This document shows, in pieces, positions 8,525-17,316 of a DNA stretch of 64,000 nucleotides; position 1 is the stretch's first letter, and every line of letters begins with the position of its first letter. Source of the DNA: Prorocentrum cordatum. Its lineage: Eukaryota; Sar; Dinophyceae; Prorocentrales; Prorocentraceae. The stretch is from contig CAUYUJ010005003.1 in the NCBI GenBank assembly GCA_963575745.1, forward strand, positions 1 to 64,000, given 5' to 3'. Under the pieces are notes generated by a model. It saw nothing but the letters and a program-made list of their open reading frames with translations, searched no databases and was not told the origin of the DNA. The position numbers and the translations under genes are program-made.

Positions 8525-8765
8525 CTCCCCTTAGTGGGCTCCGGAAACGGCAGGGCCGTTTCCACCGTTTCCGAAAACTGTCCTTTGACAATGGAAACGG
8601 CACAAAAACGGCCACTAGAAACGGCAACAAAACTGGTTCTGGGATTGGAGCCAAAGCCGGAACTTGAAAAAAAACGGCGGAACAACAACGGTGACGGAAC
8701 CGGCAACAACAACGGCGTCGGAACCTGCAAAACAGAAACGGCAAACGGGACCCATAAAAAACGGC
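8525..8765 (+). repeat. Degenerate GAAACGGC-rich short-period repeat
   Basis: The words GAAACGGC, AAAACGGC and CGGAACC recur about 15 times in 240 bp without a strict period. It looks like an old, diverged short tandem repeat. The remaining sequence to 8943 shows no feature I can name. Confidence 0.6.
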
Positions 8766-8943
8766 CCTGTGGTTTTCCCAGGCCCACTAAGCCCCCCCCA
8801 CCTGGCAATAGCGCACCTCCCCAACGCCAGCACTCCCAGCTCCAACGCCCTGGGACGACGCGCCCCTTGGCCGCGGCGCGGGCCCCACGGAAGACGCCCG
8901 ACCCAGTCCCCCAGGACCAGTCTGCCGCCGCGGGTCGCGTGCC

Positions 8944-9189
8944 GACGGTTGAGCAGGGACCGACCGTCCCGGCATTCCTATAGTCGTGCCACGACATGTT
9001 CTTCGAACCCAGGCATGTTCTAAGGACAAACAAAAGCCATGCTCTTAGGACAGAAGCCCGACGAGGTAAGACAAGACAGCCCCAGCCAGAAATGTTTTAA
9101 GAGCACTTCGTGCAAACCACGGAAGGTTCTTAGAACATTGTTTGGTGGGCCTACAGGCGAGCCGGGATGCCTCGGCACTACTTGAGACA
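8944..9189. mobile_element. Family B short element, copy 2
   Basis: Same ends and order of blocks as 7788-8031: GAGCAGGGACCGACCGTCCC at the left, AAGACAAGACAGCCCCAGCC in the middle, GCACTTCGTGCAAACCAC, then GGTGGGCCTACAGGCGAGCC at the right. The inverted similarity of the two ends (CCCGGC..CCTATAG..TGTTCTT against CCCGGC..CCTGTAG..TGTTCTA) is clearest in this copy. Confidence 0.65.
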
Positions 9190-9299
9190 GCTCCGTGGCC
9201 TGAGAAATCAACCCACGAGGGCGGGCCCCCGGTGATTCTCAGAGGCGAAAAAACATCAAAACTCTCCACTGTTTTTCCGCTACTTGAGGGTGTATGGGT

Positions 9300-9385
9300 C
9301 CAAGTGTCGAAAGTGGGCCCCTGGACCTGGAGGGGCGCTTTGGCCAGAATTTCGAAGGGAAAAATTCCGCCGTGGCGACGATGAG
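9300..9385 (+). repeat. Family F block, copy 1 (diverged)
   Basis: Contains GGCCAGAATTTCGAAGGG and CCGTGGCGACGATGAG, the core of a block found also at 12870-12985, 43353-43470 and 56170-56290. This copy lacks the CCCCGGACCTCTCCGGGG hairpin that starts the others. Confidence 0.5.
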
Positions 9386-9493
9386 CGCTAGGCCCTGAAA
9401 TTGATGACAGACGCAGGAGCAACTCCGTACTGGAAGCTCGATGCACCCTCCTCTCAGGTCGGACGAAGGGGGGATCAGCAAGGCGAGTTCGCG

Positions 9494-9514
9494 GATCAGC
9501 TCATGTAGCTGATC
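9494..9514. repeat. Small perfect hairpin
   Basis: GATCAGCT (9494-9501) and AGCTGATC (9507-9514) form a perfect 8-bp stem around a 5-base loop. The surrounding 9390-9640 has nothing else I can name; the frames there are short and have no motif. Confidence 0.6.
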
Positions 9515-9647
9515 TCCCCCGCCGCTGCCCGCGCCGCAGGCGCCAGTATACCGAGGAAGGAAAGCGCCCGGCGGTGGGGCCGAATTTAGCTGTAGGCAGT
9601 AGACTTCACAACCGTCCAATCTGAATACAGTCGGACCAAGGCAAGGA

Positions 9648-9772
9648 GAGCATCCTTCAAGAACATGAGACCCTCCGCTGGCCAAAGCATCCCAAACCCT
9701 AAGATCATTCGAGGGTGCCCTTCCCCAGGATGCACAAGAACATCCAACAAACACGAATAACATTTGGAAATC
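9648..9772 (+). repeat. Family J interspersed block, copy 1
   Basis: Begins CATCCTTCAAGAACATGAGA and CCCTCCGCTGGCC, then AGGGTGCCCTTCC and AGGATGCACAAGAACATCC. Copies at 13569-13690 and 24598-24712 share the same order of blocks. Non-coding. Confidence 0.6.
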
Positions 9773-10071
9773 ATCCCCGAACTGAACTCCATCTTACTCC
9801 CTCCCCCGAAGATGGCTTGGGAGTTGGCCGCCTCCGTCGGCGCAATGTCAATCTTACAAACGCAGGTCGTTTCATGATTTGGCAATTCCTGTGGTGCTGC
9901 CGCTGCAGCGCGGCCCGGATTGGCGCTTTGCCCCCATCGTTCAGAAGGGCACTCTCGCCCCAGCGTTGCCCACTTCTCTGGATTCGGGTTCTTTCCTATC
10001 CCCCGCTTTCCCCAAGTCCTCATGCTCCTGACGCTCCTTCCACTCCAGCTCTTGCCGCTGCTGTTCATCCT

Positions 10072-10282
10072 CGTCGTCGACGTACTCCTCCTCCTCCTCC
10101 TCCTCCTCCTCCTCCTCCTCCTCCTCCTCCTCCTCTTCCTCCTCCTCATCCTCCTCCATTTCCTCCTGTTCATTCGCCATTTTTTCCGCCTGCTCATTCG
10201 CCACCTCCTCCTCCTCCTCCTCTTCCTTCTCCTCCTCCTCCTCCTCCTCCTCCTCCTCCTCCTTCTCCTCCTCCTCCTCTAA
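10072..10282. repeat. CTC/TCC trinucleotide array
   Basis: Near-pure CTC repeats with CTT, ATC and CAT interruptions. The complementary strand gives a Glu-rich frame, the + strand Leu- or Pro-rich frames. These are artefacts of the repeat. The flanks at 9780-10070 hold no recognised feature. Confidence 0.9.
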
Positions 10283-10426
10283 GCAACTCCCTTTATTTTT
10301 CCTTACACATGACACGATGGGCTCATTTTTTGAACTCCAGGTCCGCCACCATTTTCGCGTCCGCAGCCAGAGCGCAAAATCAACGCCACGAGAAGGCATG
10401 GGTGGCAGTGGCAGCATGTCAAATAT

Positions 10427-10634
10427 TAGAAAAAGGAGCAAAGGCCAGAAACATCAACTTTTGGCGCTCCGCGCAGATTTCTTGGATCTGCGCCGGACAC
10501 CCCCTGGCGCGCGCAGCGCGCCAGGGGCGGCGTCGGAGGCTCCGCAGGGGGGGGGGGGGGGCAGCGCGGATCCAAGAAATCCGCGCGGATCGCCAAAAGT
10601 TTAAGTTGAAGGCGTTTTCTCTTCTTCGAGATAT
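10427..10634. mobile_element. Family C inverted-repeat element, copy 1
   Basis: The arms pair over about 75 bp: the left has AACATCAACTTTTGGCGCTC, GCGCAGATTTCTTGGATC; the right has GATCCAAGAAATCCGCGCGG, then CGCCAAAAGTTTAAGTTGAA and TCTTCTTCGAGATAT. Between them lies a second, inner pair (CCCCTGGCGCGC with GCGCGCCAGGGG) and a G run. Other copies are at 41293-41520 and, without the GC-rich centre, 24783-24884. Confidence 0.75.
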
Positions 10635-10916
10635 AGCGCAAGCGCACCGAGCCTGGAAATCCACCCTCTCCCTGCCCCCCCCCCTGCGTCCGCCCGATCC
10701 CTCCCTGGTCCCGCGTCCGCAGACAGCGGACAAAATCAACACCGTGTGCAGGTATGGGTGGGAGGGGCAGGCTGTCAGATGTGGCGCAGGCGCACCCTCT
10801 CCCTACCCCCCCTAACTGCGTCCGTGTCCGATCCCCCCCTGGGCATGCGCAGGCGCAGCGACACGACCCCACCCCCCTTTGATGGGCCGATGCTCCACCA
10901 CCACTGCCATTACGCA

Positions 10917-11055
10917 GGAGAGGGAGGAGGAGGAGGAGGAGGAGGAGGAGGAGGAGGAGGAGGAGGAGCAGGAGGAGGGGGAGGAGGGGGAGGAGGAGGG
11001 GAAATGAAGAGGAGGAGGAGGAGGAGGAGGAGGAGGAGGAGGAGGAGGAGGAAGA
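10917..11055 (+). repeat. GGA trinucleotide array
   Basis: Purine-only GGA/GAG array with GGG interruptions, about 140 bp. The preceding 10635-10916 has no recognised feature. An open frame that crosses this array and the next one (10746-11978) is low-complexity Gly/Arg/Ser and is not accepted as a gene. Confidence 0.9.
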
Positions 11056-11214
11056 AGACCTCACCATCCTCCCTCCTCCCGCGTCATACCTGTGGCAGTG
11101 GTGGAGGAAATTGCCCTATCACCCCTCCCCCCCGCGGCCCCGCCCGCATCTGCGCCCCCAGCGGCGAGACCAGCGGCGCGGGCAGGCCGGCGGCAGACGA
11201 CGCCTACCGCCGAA

Positions 11215-11470
11215 GGTTGCCGCCGCCGTCGTCGTCGTCGTCGCCGTCGTCATCGACGTCGTCTTCGTCCTCGTCCTCGTCGTCGTCCTCGTCCACGTCC
11301 TCGTCGTCGTCGTCGTCGTCGTCGTCGTCCTCGTCCTCGTCGTCGTCGTCGTCGTTGTCGTTGTCGTCGTCCTCCTCGTCCTCGTCCTCGTCGTCGTCTT
11401 CGTCGTCGTCGTCGTCCTCGTCGTCGTCGCCGCCGCCGCCTCCGCCTCCGCCGCCGCCGCCGCCGCCTCC
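11215..11470. repeat. GTC/TCG trinucleotide array
   Basis: About 250 bp of TCG, TCC and GCC triplets; all six frames are open and low-complexity (Asp/Glu, Arg, Val or Ser). It grades into CCG triplets at the right. Confidence 0.9.
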
Positions 11471-11665
11471 CCTCGCCCCGGCACGCTGCCGCGGTCTGGC
11501 TCGCCAGGCAGGAGCCCGCTGGGGGGGCCGCCCGTGCACCGAGCAGAGGTCGCCGCACGGGGCGGGTCGCTGCACCCGTACGCCCGAGATGCGCAGAGGC
11601 CTCCGACGGCGCTGTGCCCCTTCGCGCCTCGGGGCTCCAGGCATCTCTGGCGCGTCGCTCACAGT

Positions 11666-11851
11666 GGAGGCCAGTCCACAAGAAGCCTCCCACAACAAAA
11701 AAAACAACCCTGAGACCCCAGGACGTCAGTTGAAGTTCGGTGTGGGGACGTCGCGGTTTCCACAGCAAGACCCATCGAAACCCAAGAAACCCAGGGCACC
11801 CTGGAGGCAAGCAGGGCGTTTCTTGGCATGGGTCTCCACTGTTAAAAGGGG
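11666..11851. mobile_element. Family D short element, copy 1
   Basis: Begins GGAGGCCAGTCCACAAGAAG, continues CCTGAGACCCCAGGA and ends AAACCCAGGGCACCCTGGAG, CAAGCAGGGCGTTTCTTGGC, GTCTCCACTGT. Copies: 25789-25960 and 38277-38447. The ends are loosely inverted (CAAGAAACC..ACCCTG against CCAAGAAACACCCTG). About 180 bp, non-coding. Confidence 0.65.
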
Positions 11852-11962
11852 GGCGATGCAAGGGGGGGCAGGAAGAGAATGGTGCCCACATCGGGCCCGG
11901 AAAGAGCCCCCCTCTGGGCCCTCAAGGGCTCCTTTAGGGGCCCTACCGGGCTCCTGTTTCGG

Positions 11963-12106
11963 CTGCGCGTACGAGTGACCCTGGGCAAGAGTGACCTTTG
12001 GTGCGCGGCTTCTGGGGGGCGCGAGGAGGCCAACCACAAACGCGCAAGACGCTACGATCGCACCGCACCAAAGGTCACTCCGGCGACGGGTCACTCTTAC
12101 GCGTAG
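11963..12106. mobile_element. Family E inverted-repeat element, copy 1
   Basis: A 144-bp element with terminal inverted repeats of about 43 bp: left CTGCGCGTACGAGTGACCC then GAGTGACCTTTGGTGCG; right CGCACCAAAGGTCACTC then GGGTCACTCTTACGCGTAG. A second copy lies at 46076-46251. Typical layout of a miniature inverted-repeat transposon. Confidence 0.8.
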
Positions 12107-12311
12107 CCGAATTTTCTGCAGCCCTCGCTGCCCCCCCCTTGTCCCCCCCCCCCCCATGACGCGACGCCCATCTCTCGGCCCATTCCCCGAGACCAGCTTT
12201 TCCTCGCGTGCCGTTTTTCGACCTTCCCAAGAGCACAGGAAGCGGCCACTGAGAGGCATGCAGAGTGTCCAAAGCCTTCCTGTCGAGCTTCTGTTTCGCG
12301 ATTTGCGACGC

Positions 12312-12380
12312 GAGAAGGAGGAGGAGAAGGAGGAGGAGGAGGAGGAGGAGGAGGAGGAGGAGGAGGAGGAGGAGGAGGAT
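12312..12380 (+). repeat. GGA trinucleotide array
   Basis: About 70 bp of GAG/GGA triplets giving a run of Glu in one frame. It lies directly before the two-copy repeat at 12419-12687. Confidence 0.9.
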
Positions 12381-12418
12381 GGGGGGGGGATCTGGGCGGC
12401 TCCAGCCTCGGGGCGTGC

Positions 12419-12687
12419 CCCTGCCGCCCCCCCCCCCTCCTGGAATCCCGCTCCTCGATCCTCATGCTCGGGGGAGCAGTGATCAGCAAGAAGTGGGCCC
12501 CGGACCCTTTGGGCGCGGACCTACGTTAGGATGTCCAAGCTCTCAGGGCGAGCCCCCTGCCGAACCTCCCCCCATCCTGGAACCCCGATCCTCGATTCGC
12601 TTTTTCTGGGGCACAATCATCAGCAATACATGGGCCCCTAGCCCCTTGGGCGCGGGCCTCAGTCGGGAGGTCCAGAACTCTTAGGAC
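12419..12687 (+). repeat. Two-copy tandem repeat, 137-bp period
   Basis: CTCCTGGAATCCCGC / ATCCTGGAACCCCGA, ATCAGCAAGAAGTGGGCCCC / ATCAGCAATACATGGGCCCC, and TTGGGCGCGGACCT / TTGGGCGCGGGCCT recur at an offset of 137 bp. Moderately diverged. No coding signal. Confidence 0.7.
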
Positions 12688-12869
12688 TGGGGAGGGGCAT
12701 GTTCTGCAGAGGTGCCCCACCAGACCACCCAGAGACGGAGCATCCTTGACGAAAAAAAAGCACTGGAGCCTGAGTGAAGCCACGCCTTCGACTGTGTACG
12801 GGGGTTGGGGGTTCTGTTCTTTTGTTCTCGATGCACTGAAAATCGGTCCTGGGGCCTTGGGGAGACTAA

Positions 12870-12985
12870 AAGATACCGATACCGCTACTCCCCGGACCTC
12901 TCCCGGGGTGCGTTATGACCAGAATTTCGAAGCGAATCCAGCGGTGGCGACGAGGGCAGCCCAGGAGACCGAAAAAGGGGAAACC
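12870..12985 (+). repeat. Family F block, copy 2
   Basis: Contains CCCCGGACCTCTCCCGGGG, which can form a short hairpin, followed by GACCAGAATTTCGAAGCGA and CCAGCGGTGGCGACGAGGGC. See the other copies at 43353 and 56170. Confidence 0.65.
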
Positions 12986-13091
12986 GAGGCAAGGGTAGAA
13001 ATGTGGGTACCTTTTCCTCCTCTGATGAAAATCGGTCCCGGGGCCTGTCCAGAGGCGCGCTCGGCCAGCACTTTCGGGGCGGCGCCCTTCG

Positions 13092-13222
13092 ACCCTGTTC
13101 TAAGAACAACAACAATAGTCTTAGAACATACCCCAGATGTGTCAAATCAAGACAGCCCCAGCCAAAAATGCTCTGAGCACATGTCGTGCAAAAAATTGGT
13201 GGGCCTATAGACAAGCCAAGTC
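13092..13222. mobile_element. Family B short element, copy 3 (partial)
   Basis: Keeps the middle and right part of family B: GTTCTAAGAACAACAACAA, CAAGACAGCCCCAGCCAAAA, CATGTCGTGCAAAA and TTGGTGGGCCTATAGACAAG. The left third (GACCGACCGTCCC) is missing. Confidence 0.55.
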
Positions 13223-13253
13223 CAGAGGTGAACTCGGCAAGCAGACTCGGTCG

Positions 13254-13515
13254 TCGCAGTCGTGGTCGTGGTCGTGGTCGTCGTCGCCGTCGTGGTCGCC
13301 GTCGTGGTCGTCGTCGCCGTCGTGGTCGTCATCGTCGTCGTCGTGGTCGTCGTCGTCGTCGTCGTCGTGGTCGTCGAAGTTGTCGTCGTCGTCGTCGTGG
13401 TCGTCGTCGCCGTCGTGGTCGTGGTCGTCGTCGTCGTCGTCGTTGTCGTCCTCGTCGTCCTCGTCCTCGTTTTCGTCGTCGTCGTCATGGTCGCCATTGT
13501 CGTCGTCGTCGTCGG
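13254..13515. repeat. GTC trinucleotide array
   Basis: About 260 bp of GTC/GTG triplets, starting immediately after family B copy 3. It gives low-complexity Val, Arg/Gly, Ser or Thr frames only. Confidence 0.9.
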
Positions 13516-13568
13516 CCCCTCGGGGGCGTCAGAGGGAGGAGTTACACTAGGACGTAAAACAAGAGAAC

Positions 13569-13690
13569 ATGTTTAAAGAACATGGGACCTCCGGCCGGCC
13601 AGAACACATAGAACATCCAAGGGCGCCCTCCCAAGGATGCACAAACAGTATCCAATAAGCACGAAGAGCACTTGGGCACTCTCCCCGGAA
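13569..13690 (+). repeat. Family J interspersed block, copy 2
   Basis: GTTTAAAGAACATGGGACC, CCGGCCGGCCAGAAC, AGGATGCACAAACAGTATCC: same block order as 9648-9772 and 24598-24712. Confidence 0.6.
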
Positions 13691-13727
13691 AGACCTCGAT
13701 CTTACGCCTCGGTCCGACCGTCGCTAA

Positions 13728-13775
13728 ATCATGGCCCGAGGCACGTGCGCAGACGAGTGGGGGGCCAGGACGGCC
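13728..13775 (+). repeat. Family G fragment
   Basis: AATCATGGCCCGAGGCACGT and GCGCAGACGAGTGGGG match the left part of the family G copies at 43195-43335 and 52142-52311. The right part is absent here. Confidence 0.5.
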
Positions 13776-13927
13776 ATAGTTATTCCCACCCCCCTCGCCC
13801 CCCTGGTCGTCTTCCCCCCCCCCCCTTGACACCCCCGAAAGACAGGCCCCCAGAGGTCGAGGCGGTGGAACACGAGCGCGGGGACTGCCAAACACCGATC
13901 CCCCCCGATGTCTGGGGACCTCCTCCC

Positions 13928-14041
13928 AGAGCCCCGAATCATCGAGGCTGGGGGAGGTCAAGGATAACTACAGATTCGCGCCTCGGGGGACCAAACCAGA
14001 GCTACCCCAGACCGCAGTTATCCCGGCCAACTCGGGCGTCC
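13928..14041. mobile_element. Solitary 113-bp-type unit, inverted
   Basis: The ends AGAGCCCCGAATCATC and CAACTCGGGCGTCC match the reverse complement of the unit dimerised at 3220-3445. The length (114 bp) agrees, while the middle is much diverged. This shows the unit exists singly at another site, as expected of a mobile sequence. Confidence 0.7.
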
Positions 14042-14119
14042 GATCCTCGCGCGAGCCGAACCACTGCGCCCTCTGAGCGTGCCCTCCTCCCCCTCCCTGG
14101 CAGGCGAGCCCAGAACCGA

Positions 14120-14320
14120 ATTGATCAATCTGATTGGCGATCGACATGACCCGGATCGGCGGAAATCGGCGGCCGAGTCGGGAGAAGCCGAATCGGCGGA
14201 AATCGGCAGGGTGGCGGGCCCCCAGTGAGAAATCGGAACCCAGATCGGAATCCGAAATCGAATCGAATGGGAATCGGGCGCCATCGAAGTCGAATCGAAT
14301 CGAACCGGAAGAATCGATAA
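14120..14320 (+). repeat. Degenerate AATCGG/GAATCG repeat
   Basis: The words AATCGG, GAATCG and AATCGAATCG recur about 20 times in 200 bp. No protein motif. The rest of 14320-14850 is CTC- and GGA-rich low-complexity sequence without a recognised feature. Confidence 0.65.
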
Positions 14321-14847
14321 CAACCCTGCCCTGCCTCCGCGGCCGCCGCCCCTCCTCCCTCCCTGCCGGTGTCCCTCCGTGCACAGCTCGCGCTTCCGCG
14401 AGCCAGCGCCCCTCCGACCGCGGATCCGACAAACACAGAGCACCGCCGACCAAAGAGGAGGATCGGGGGAGGAACACGGTGAGGAAGATGGGGAGGAGGA
14501 GGACCAAAGGATTGGGAGCGGGACTTCTCCTCCTCCTACTATTTCCCTCCTCCTCCACCTCCTCCTCCTCCTCCGCCGCCGCCGCCGACCAAGCGAAACG
14601 TCTGTAGATCTCCGATTCCCCTCCTCCGCCTCCCCTCGTGCCCCCCCCCGCCCCGCCAGCAATTGCCGAGCAAAGAGGAAGATGGGAGAAGGATCGGAGG
14701 AGGTGAAGACGGGGAGGGATAGGGGAAGAAGGAGGACTGGAGGAGGACGTGGAGGGCGGAGGACTCCTCCTCCGATCCTCCTCCGCCCCCCCCCCCCCGC
14801 CCGCCGACCAAACAAGACCGTCGTCTAGGGACATCCGACTACCCCCT

Positions 14848-15553
14848 GATGAGGATGCTGTTGCTGATGCTGCTGCTACTGCTGCTAATGACGATGACGA
14901 TGCCGATGACAATAATGACCGTAACAATGGTAATAACGACGACGATGCTGATGAGAATCATCATCACCATCATCATCATCATCATCATCAGCATCAGCAT
15001 CAGCATCAGCATCAGCATCAGCATCATCATCATAATCATCATATCAACCACCACTGCCACCACCATCATGATCATCAGCAGCATCATCAGTATCGTCATC
15101 ATCATCGCCATTCGCACCATCATCAACAACCTCAGCATCGTCATCAACAGCATCACTACTATCATCATGACCGTCGTCATCATCATAGGCGTATGGAATC
15201 GTTATCATCAGCATCAACATCATCGTCGTCGTCACCATCATCATCAGCATCATCATGATCAGCCGCATCAGCGTCATCAGCATCATCATCATCAGAAGTG
15301 TCACCACCATACCCAGCACCATCACCATCATCAGGCTCATCACCAGGATCATCACCATGAAACATCACCATCACCACCACCACCACCATCATTATCACAA
15401 TCAACATCCCCACCATACTCACCATCACTACCACTATCACCATCACCATCACCATCAGAATGACCATCATAATCACCATCATCATCGTCACCACCACCAC
15501 CGTCACCATCACCATCACCCACCATCATCACGATTACCACCACCACCACAACC

Positions 15554-15585
<32 letters not shown>

Positions 15586-15615
15586 CATCATCATCATCAT
15601 CATCTTCTTCCTCCT
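14848..15615. repeat. Long CAT/ATC trinucleotide array
   Basis: About 770 bp built from CAT, CAG, CGT and CAC triplets, open in most frames (His-, Ile/Met- or Ser-rich). It is the longest triplet array in the window. It merges at the right with CTC and then a CTCC-rich stretch (15760-15925). Confidence 0.95.
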
Positions 15616-15759
15616 CCTCCTCGTCGTCATCGCCCCCGTGGCCTCACCACCCCCCGCGCGCGCGCCTCCGGCCCTTCGCGTGCGGCCATCCGCGGCGTGG
15701 CCTCTGGGCCGCCGCCCCCGTAGGCGTAGAGCGGCAGCGAGAGGCCCTGTAGAGGGGGC

Positions 15760-15925
15760 TGCTGCCTCCCTCCCTCCATCCATCCTACCTCCCCCCCTCC
15801 CTCCTTCCTGCCTCCCTCCATCCCGCCCTCCCTCCTCCCTCCCTCCTCCCTCCCTCCTGCCTCCCTCCTGCCTCCCTCCTGCCTCCCCGCACTCACTCCT
15901 TTCCTGCCTCCCTCCATCCCGCTGA
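15760..15925. repeat. CTCC-rich low-complexity tract
   Basis: Repeated CCTCCCTCC and CCTGCCTCCCTC. It ends directly before the start of LINE-2. Confidence 0.85.
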
Positions 15926-15935
15926 TGTGCGCGTT

Positions 15936-15972
15936 GTAACAGCAAACCTTCGGAACAGCTTTTTGCTGTTAC
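15936..15972. repeat. 11-bp perfect hairpin at the LINE-2 5' end
   Basis: GTAACAGCAAA (15936-15946) pairs perfectly with TTTGCTGTTAC (15962-15972) around a 15-base loop. It is the first non-low-complexity sequence before LINE-2 ORF1 and lies about 70 bp upstream of the ORF1 ATG (16045). It could be a 5' UTR structure or promoter element of the retrotransposon. This is inference. Confidence 0.6.
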
Positions 15973-16044
15973 GAGCCTTTTTGTCTTCGTTTTGTGTGAG
16001 CTCCTGTCGGAGCAGCTCTTATCCATAGCAGCCACGTCGGGCCC

Positions 16045-16188
16045 ATGGCGTCTCCCCGCAGGCAGAACGGGCAGGCTTGGGTGTGCAAGACGTGCGTCAA
16101 CCCGAGAGATGGCAAGCAGTGGTTCAACACTGCGGACGCGTTCACGTGCAAGCTGTGCAAACTTCATAAGGGCATCTGCTACGGGGGG
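16045..16188 (+). pseudogene. LINE-2 ORF1, N-terminal Cys motif
   Basis: From the ATG at 16045 the frame reads MASPRRQNGQAWVCKTCVNP and, some residues later, DAFTCKLCKLHKG. The two C-x2-C pairs form a zinc-ribbon-like motif, a probable nucleic-acid-binding part of the ORF1 protein. The frame hits a stop at about 16210. The coiled-coil part is in the next frame, and the change falls at the run of six G at about 16183-16188, consistent with a one-base slip. Confidence 0.7.
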
Positions 16189-16756
16189 CCCCAAGAAGCC
16201 AGCAGCAGGTGAGCCGCCGTCCACTTCCAAGCAGAAAAACCTGGCCAAGCAGGTGGCGGAGCTTCAAACTGAGCTACGCAGAATGCGTCAGCCTGCTCCT
16301 GCTGGTGATGACGACCCCGGCTCAACCGCTGGCGATGCTCGAGGAGTGGACGGCAAGCGCAAGCGCATCAAGGAATTGGAGGGCATCATGCGTGTGTTGT
16401 CAGCACAGCGCGACGCAGAGGTGCTCGCCACTTTCAAAGCAGAGAAGGAGGGCCTGGAGCGAGAGTTGCTGAACGATCGTCCGATCAAGGATCAAGCTCG
16501 TTCGCTGGCGTCCAAACTTCAGCAGGCCCGCGCGCACGAGTCCAGCATGCGCAAGGCGGAGGAGGAGCAATGTGCCCTGATTCGGCAGCTGCAGGACCAC
16601 CTTGTACTCACGGAGGAGAAGCTGGGCGCAGCTACTTCGGAGGTGGTCAGGCTGGAAGAGGAGACTCGCATGGCGATGTCGCAGTTGCGCCCGCCAGACG
16701 CGTCCAAGCCGCCCTTCCTCCGCGATGTGCTTCCTGGTTTCGCGGTCTCTGTCTAG
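16189..16756 (+). pseudogene. LINE-2 ORF1, coiled-coil region
   Basis: After the slip at the G run, about 188 codons are open and strongly helical: AKQVAELQTELRRMR, then KRKRIKELEGIMRVLSAQRD, EGLERELLNDRP and EKLGAATSEVVRLEEETRM. The spaced Leu/Ile and charged residues indicate a long coiled coil, which in LINE ORF1 proteins drives trimerisation. A stop follows at 16754. The frame also extends upstream to 15992, but that part overlaps the Cys motif in the wrong frame. Confidence 0.75.
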
Positions 16757-16902
16757 CAGCTGGGTCGGGTGGCTAGCTCTTTGGGCGTGGGTGCTGATCT
16801 CACTGCTGGGCTTTAAGCCATGGCAGGACGGTCAAAAAGCTCCAAGCAGCACCACAGGCACAGCCTCCACCATCTCCTCAGCAGCAGGCGCCACAGGACG
16901 GA

Positions 16903-17091
16903 ATGCCACAGGGAGCCGCCGCCGACGAGCCTCCTGACCCGGACATGGGGGAGGCAGACATGCGCGCGGCCCTGGAAGCTGCGGGGATTCAGGTGGATGC
17001 CGCAGAGTCGGAGGAAGCTGTCAAAGAACGGTTCAAGCGCGTTCAGACATCCTACGTCGAGGCTTGCAAGAGGGCCCATACTGCTAGGTAA
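16903..17091 (+). pseudogene. LINE-2 ORF1, C-terminal segment
   Basis: A short open frame, MPQGAAADEPPDPDMGEADM followed by ALEAAGIQVDAAESEEAVKE and a Lys/Arg-rich end, stops with TAG at 17089. It reads like the acidic then helical tail of ORF1. The stretch 16760-16900, Gln/Pro-rich in one frame, joins it to the coiled coil. ORF1 therefore ends at 17091, and ORF2 lies downstream in other frames. Confidence 0.55.
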
Positions 17092-17316
17092 GATGTTTCT
17101 TATCATTGGCTGTCGTTTTGGTCTGTCAGTACCCATGACTTCCATTCAACATGAGCCCCTTGGAAGCAGGGTTGCAGCTTCCGTGTCAACGAGGGCGGCT
17201 ACAGCATCAGTGGCAAGTGTGTCTTGAGGGGATGATCCTATTGGCACGCGCTGGCTACCCTCAGCACCGCTCACTCGGCTGGCCTAGCAGAGCTCTGAGG
17301 CAGAACCCCGTGCAAT

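Noticed and set aside
10340-10365. Spliced-leader remnant (CCATTTTCGCG)
   Set aside because: Only the CCATTTT part resembles the dinoflagellate spliced leader as I remember it; too short to count.
10746-11978. 410-codon open frame
   Set aside because: Crosses GGA and TCG arrays; low-complexity Gly/Arg/Ser with no motif, and other frames are equally open.
15965-15985. Rho-independent terminator at the hairpin followed by TTTTTGTC
   Set aside because: The context is a eukaryotic LINE and the T run is short; a bacterial-type terminator is not expected.
15352-16248. 298-codon minus-strand frame
   Set aside because: Consists of CAT-array and CTCC-array translations and overlaps LINE-2 ORF1 on the opposite strand.
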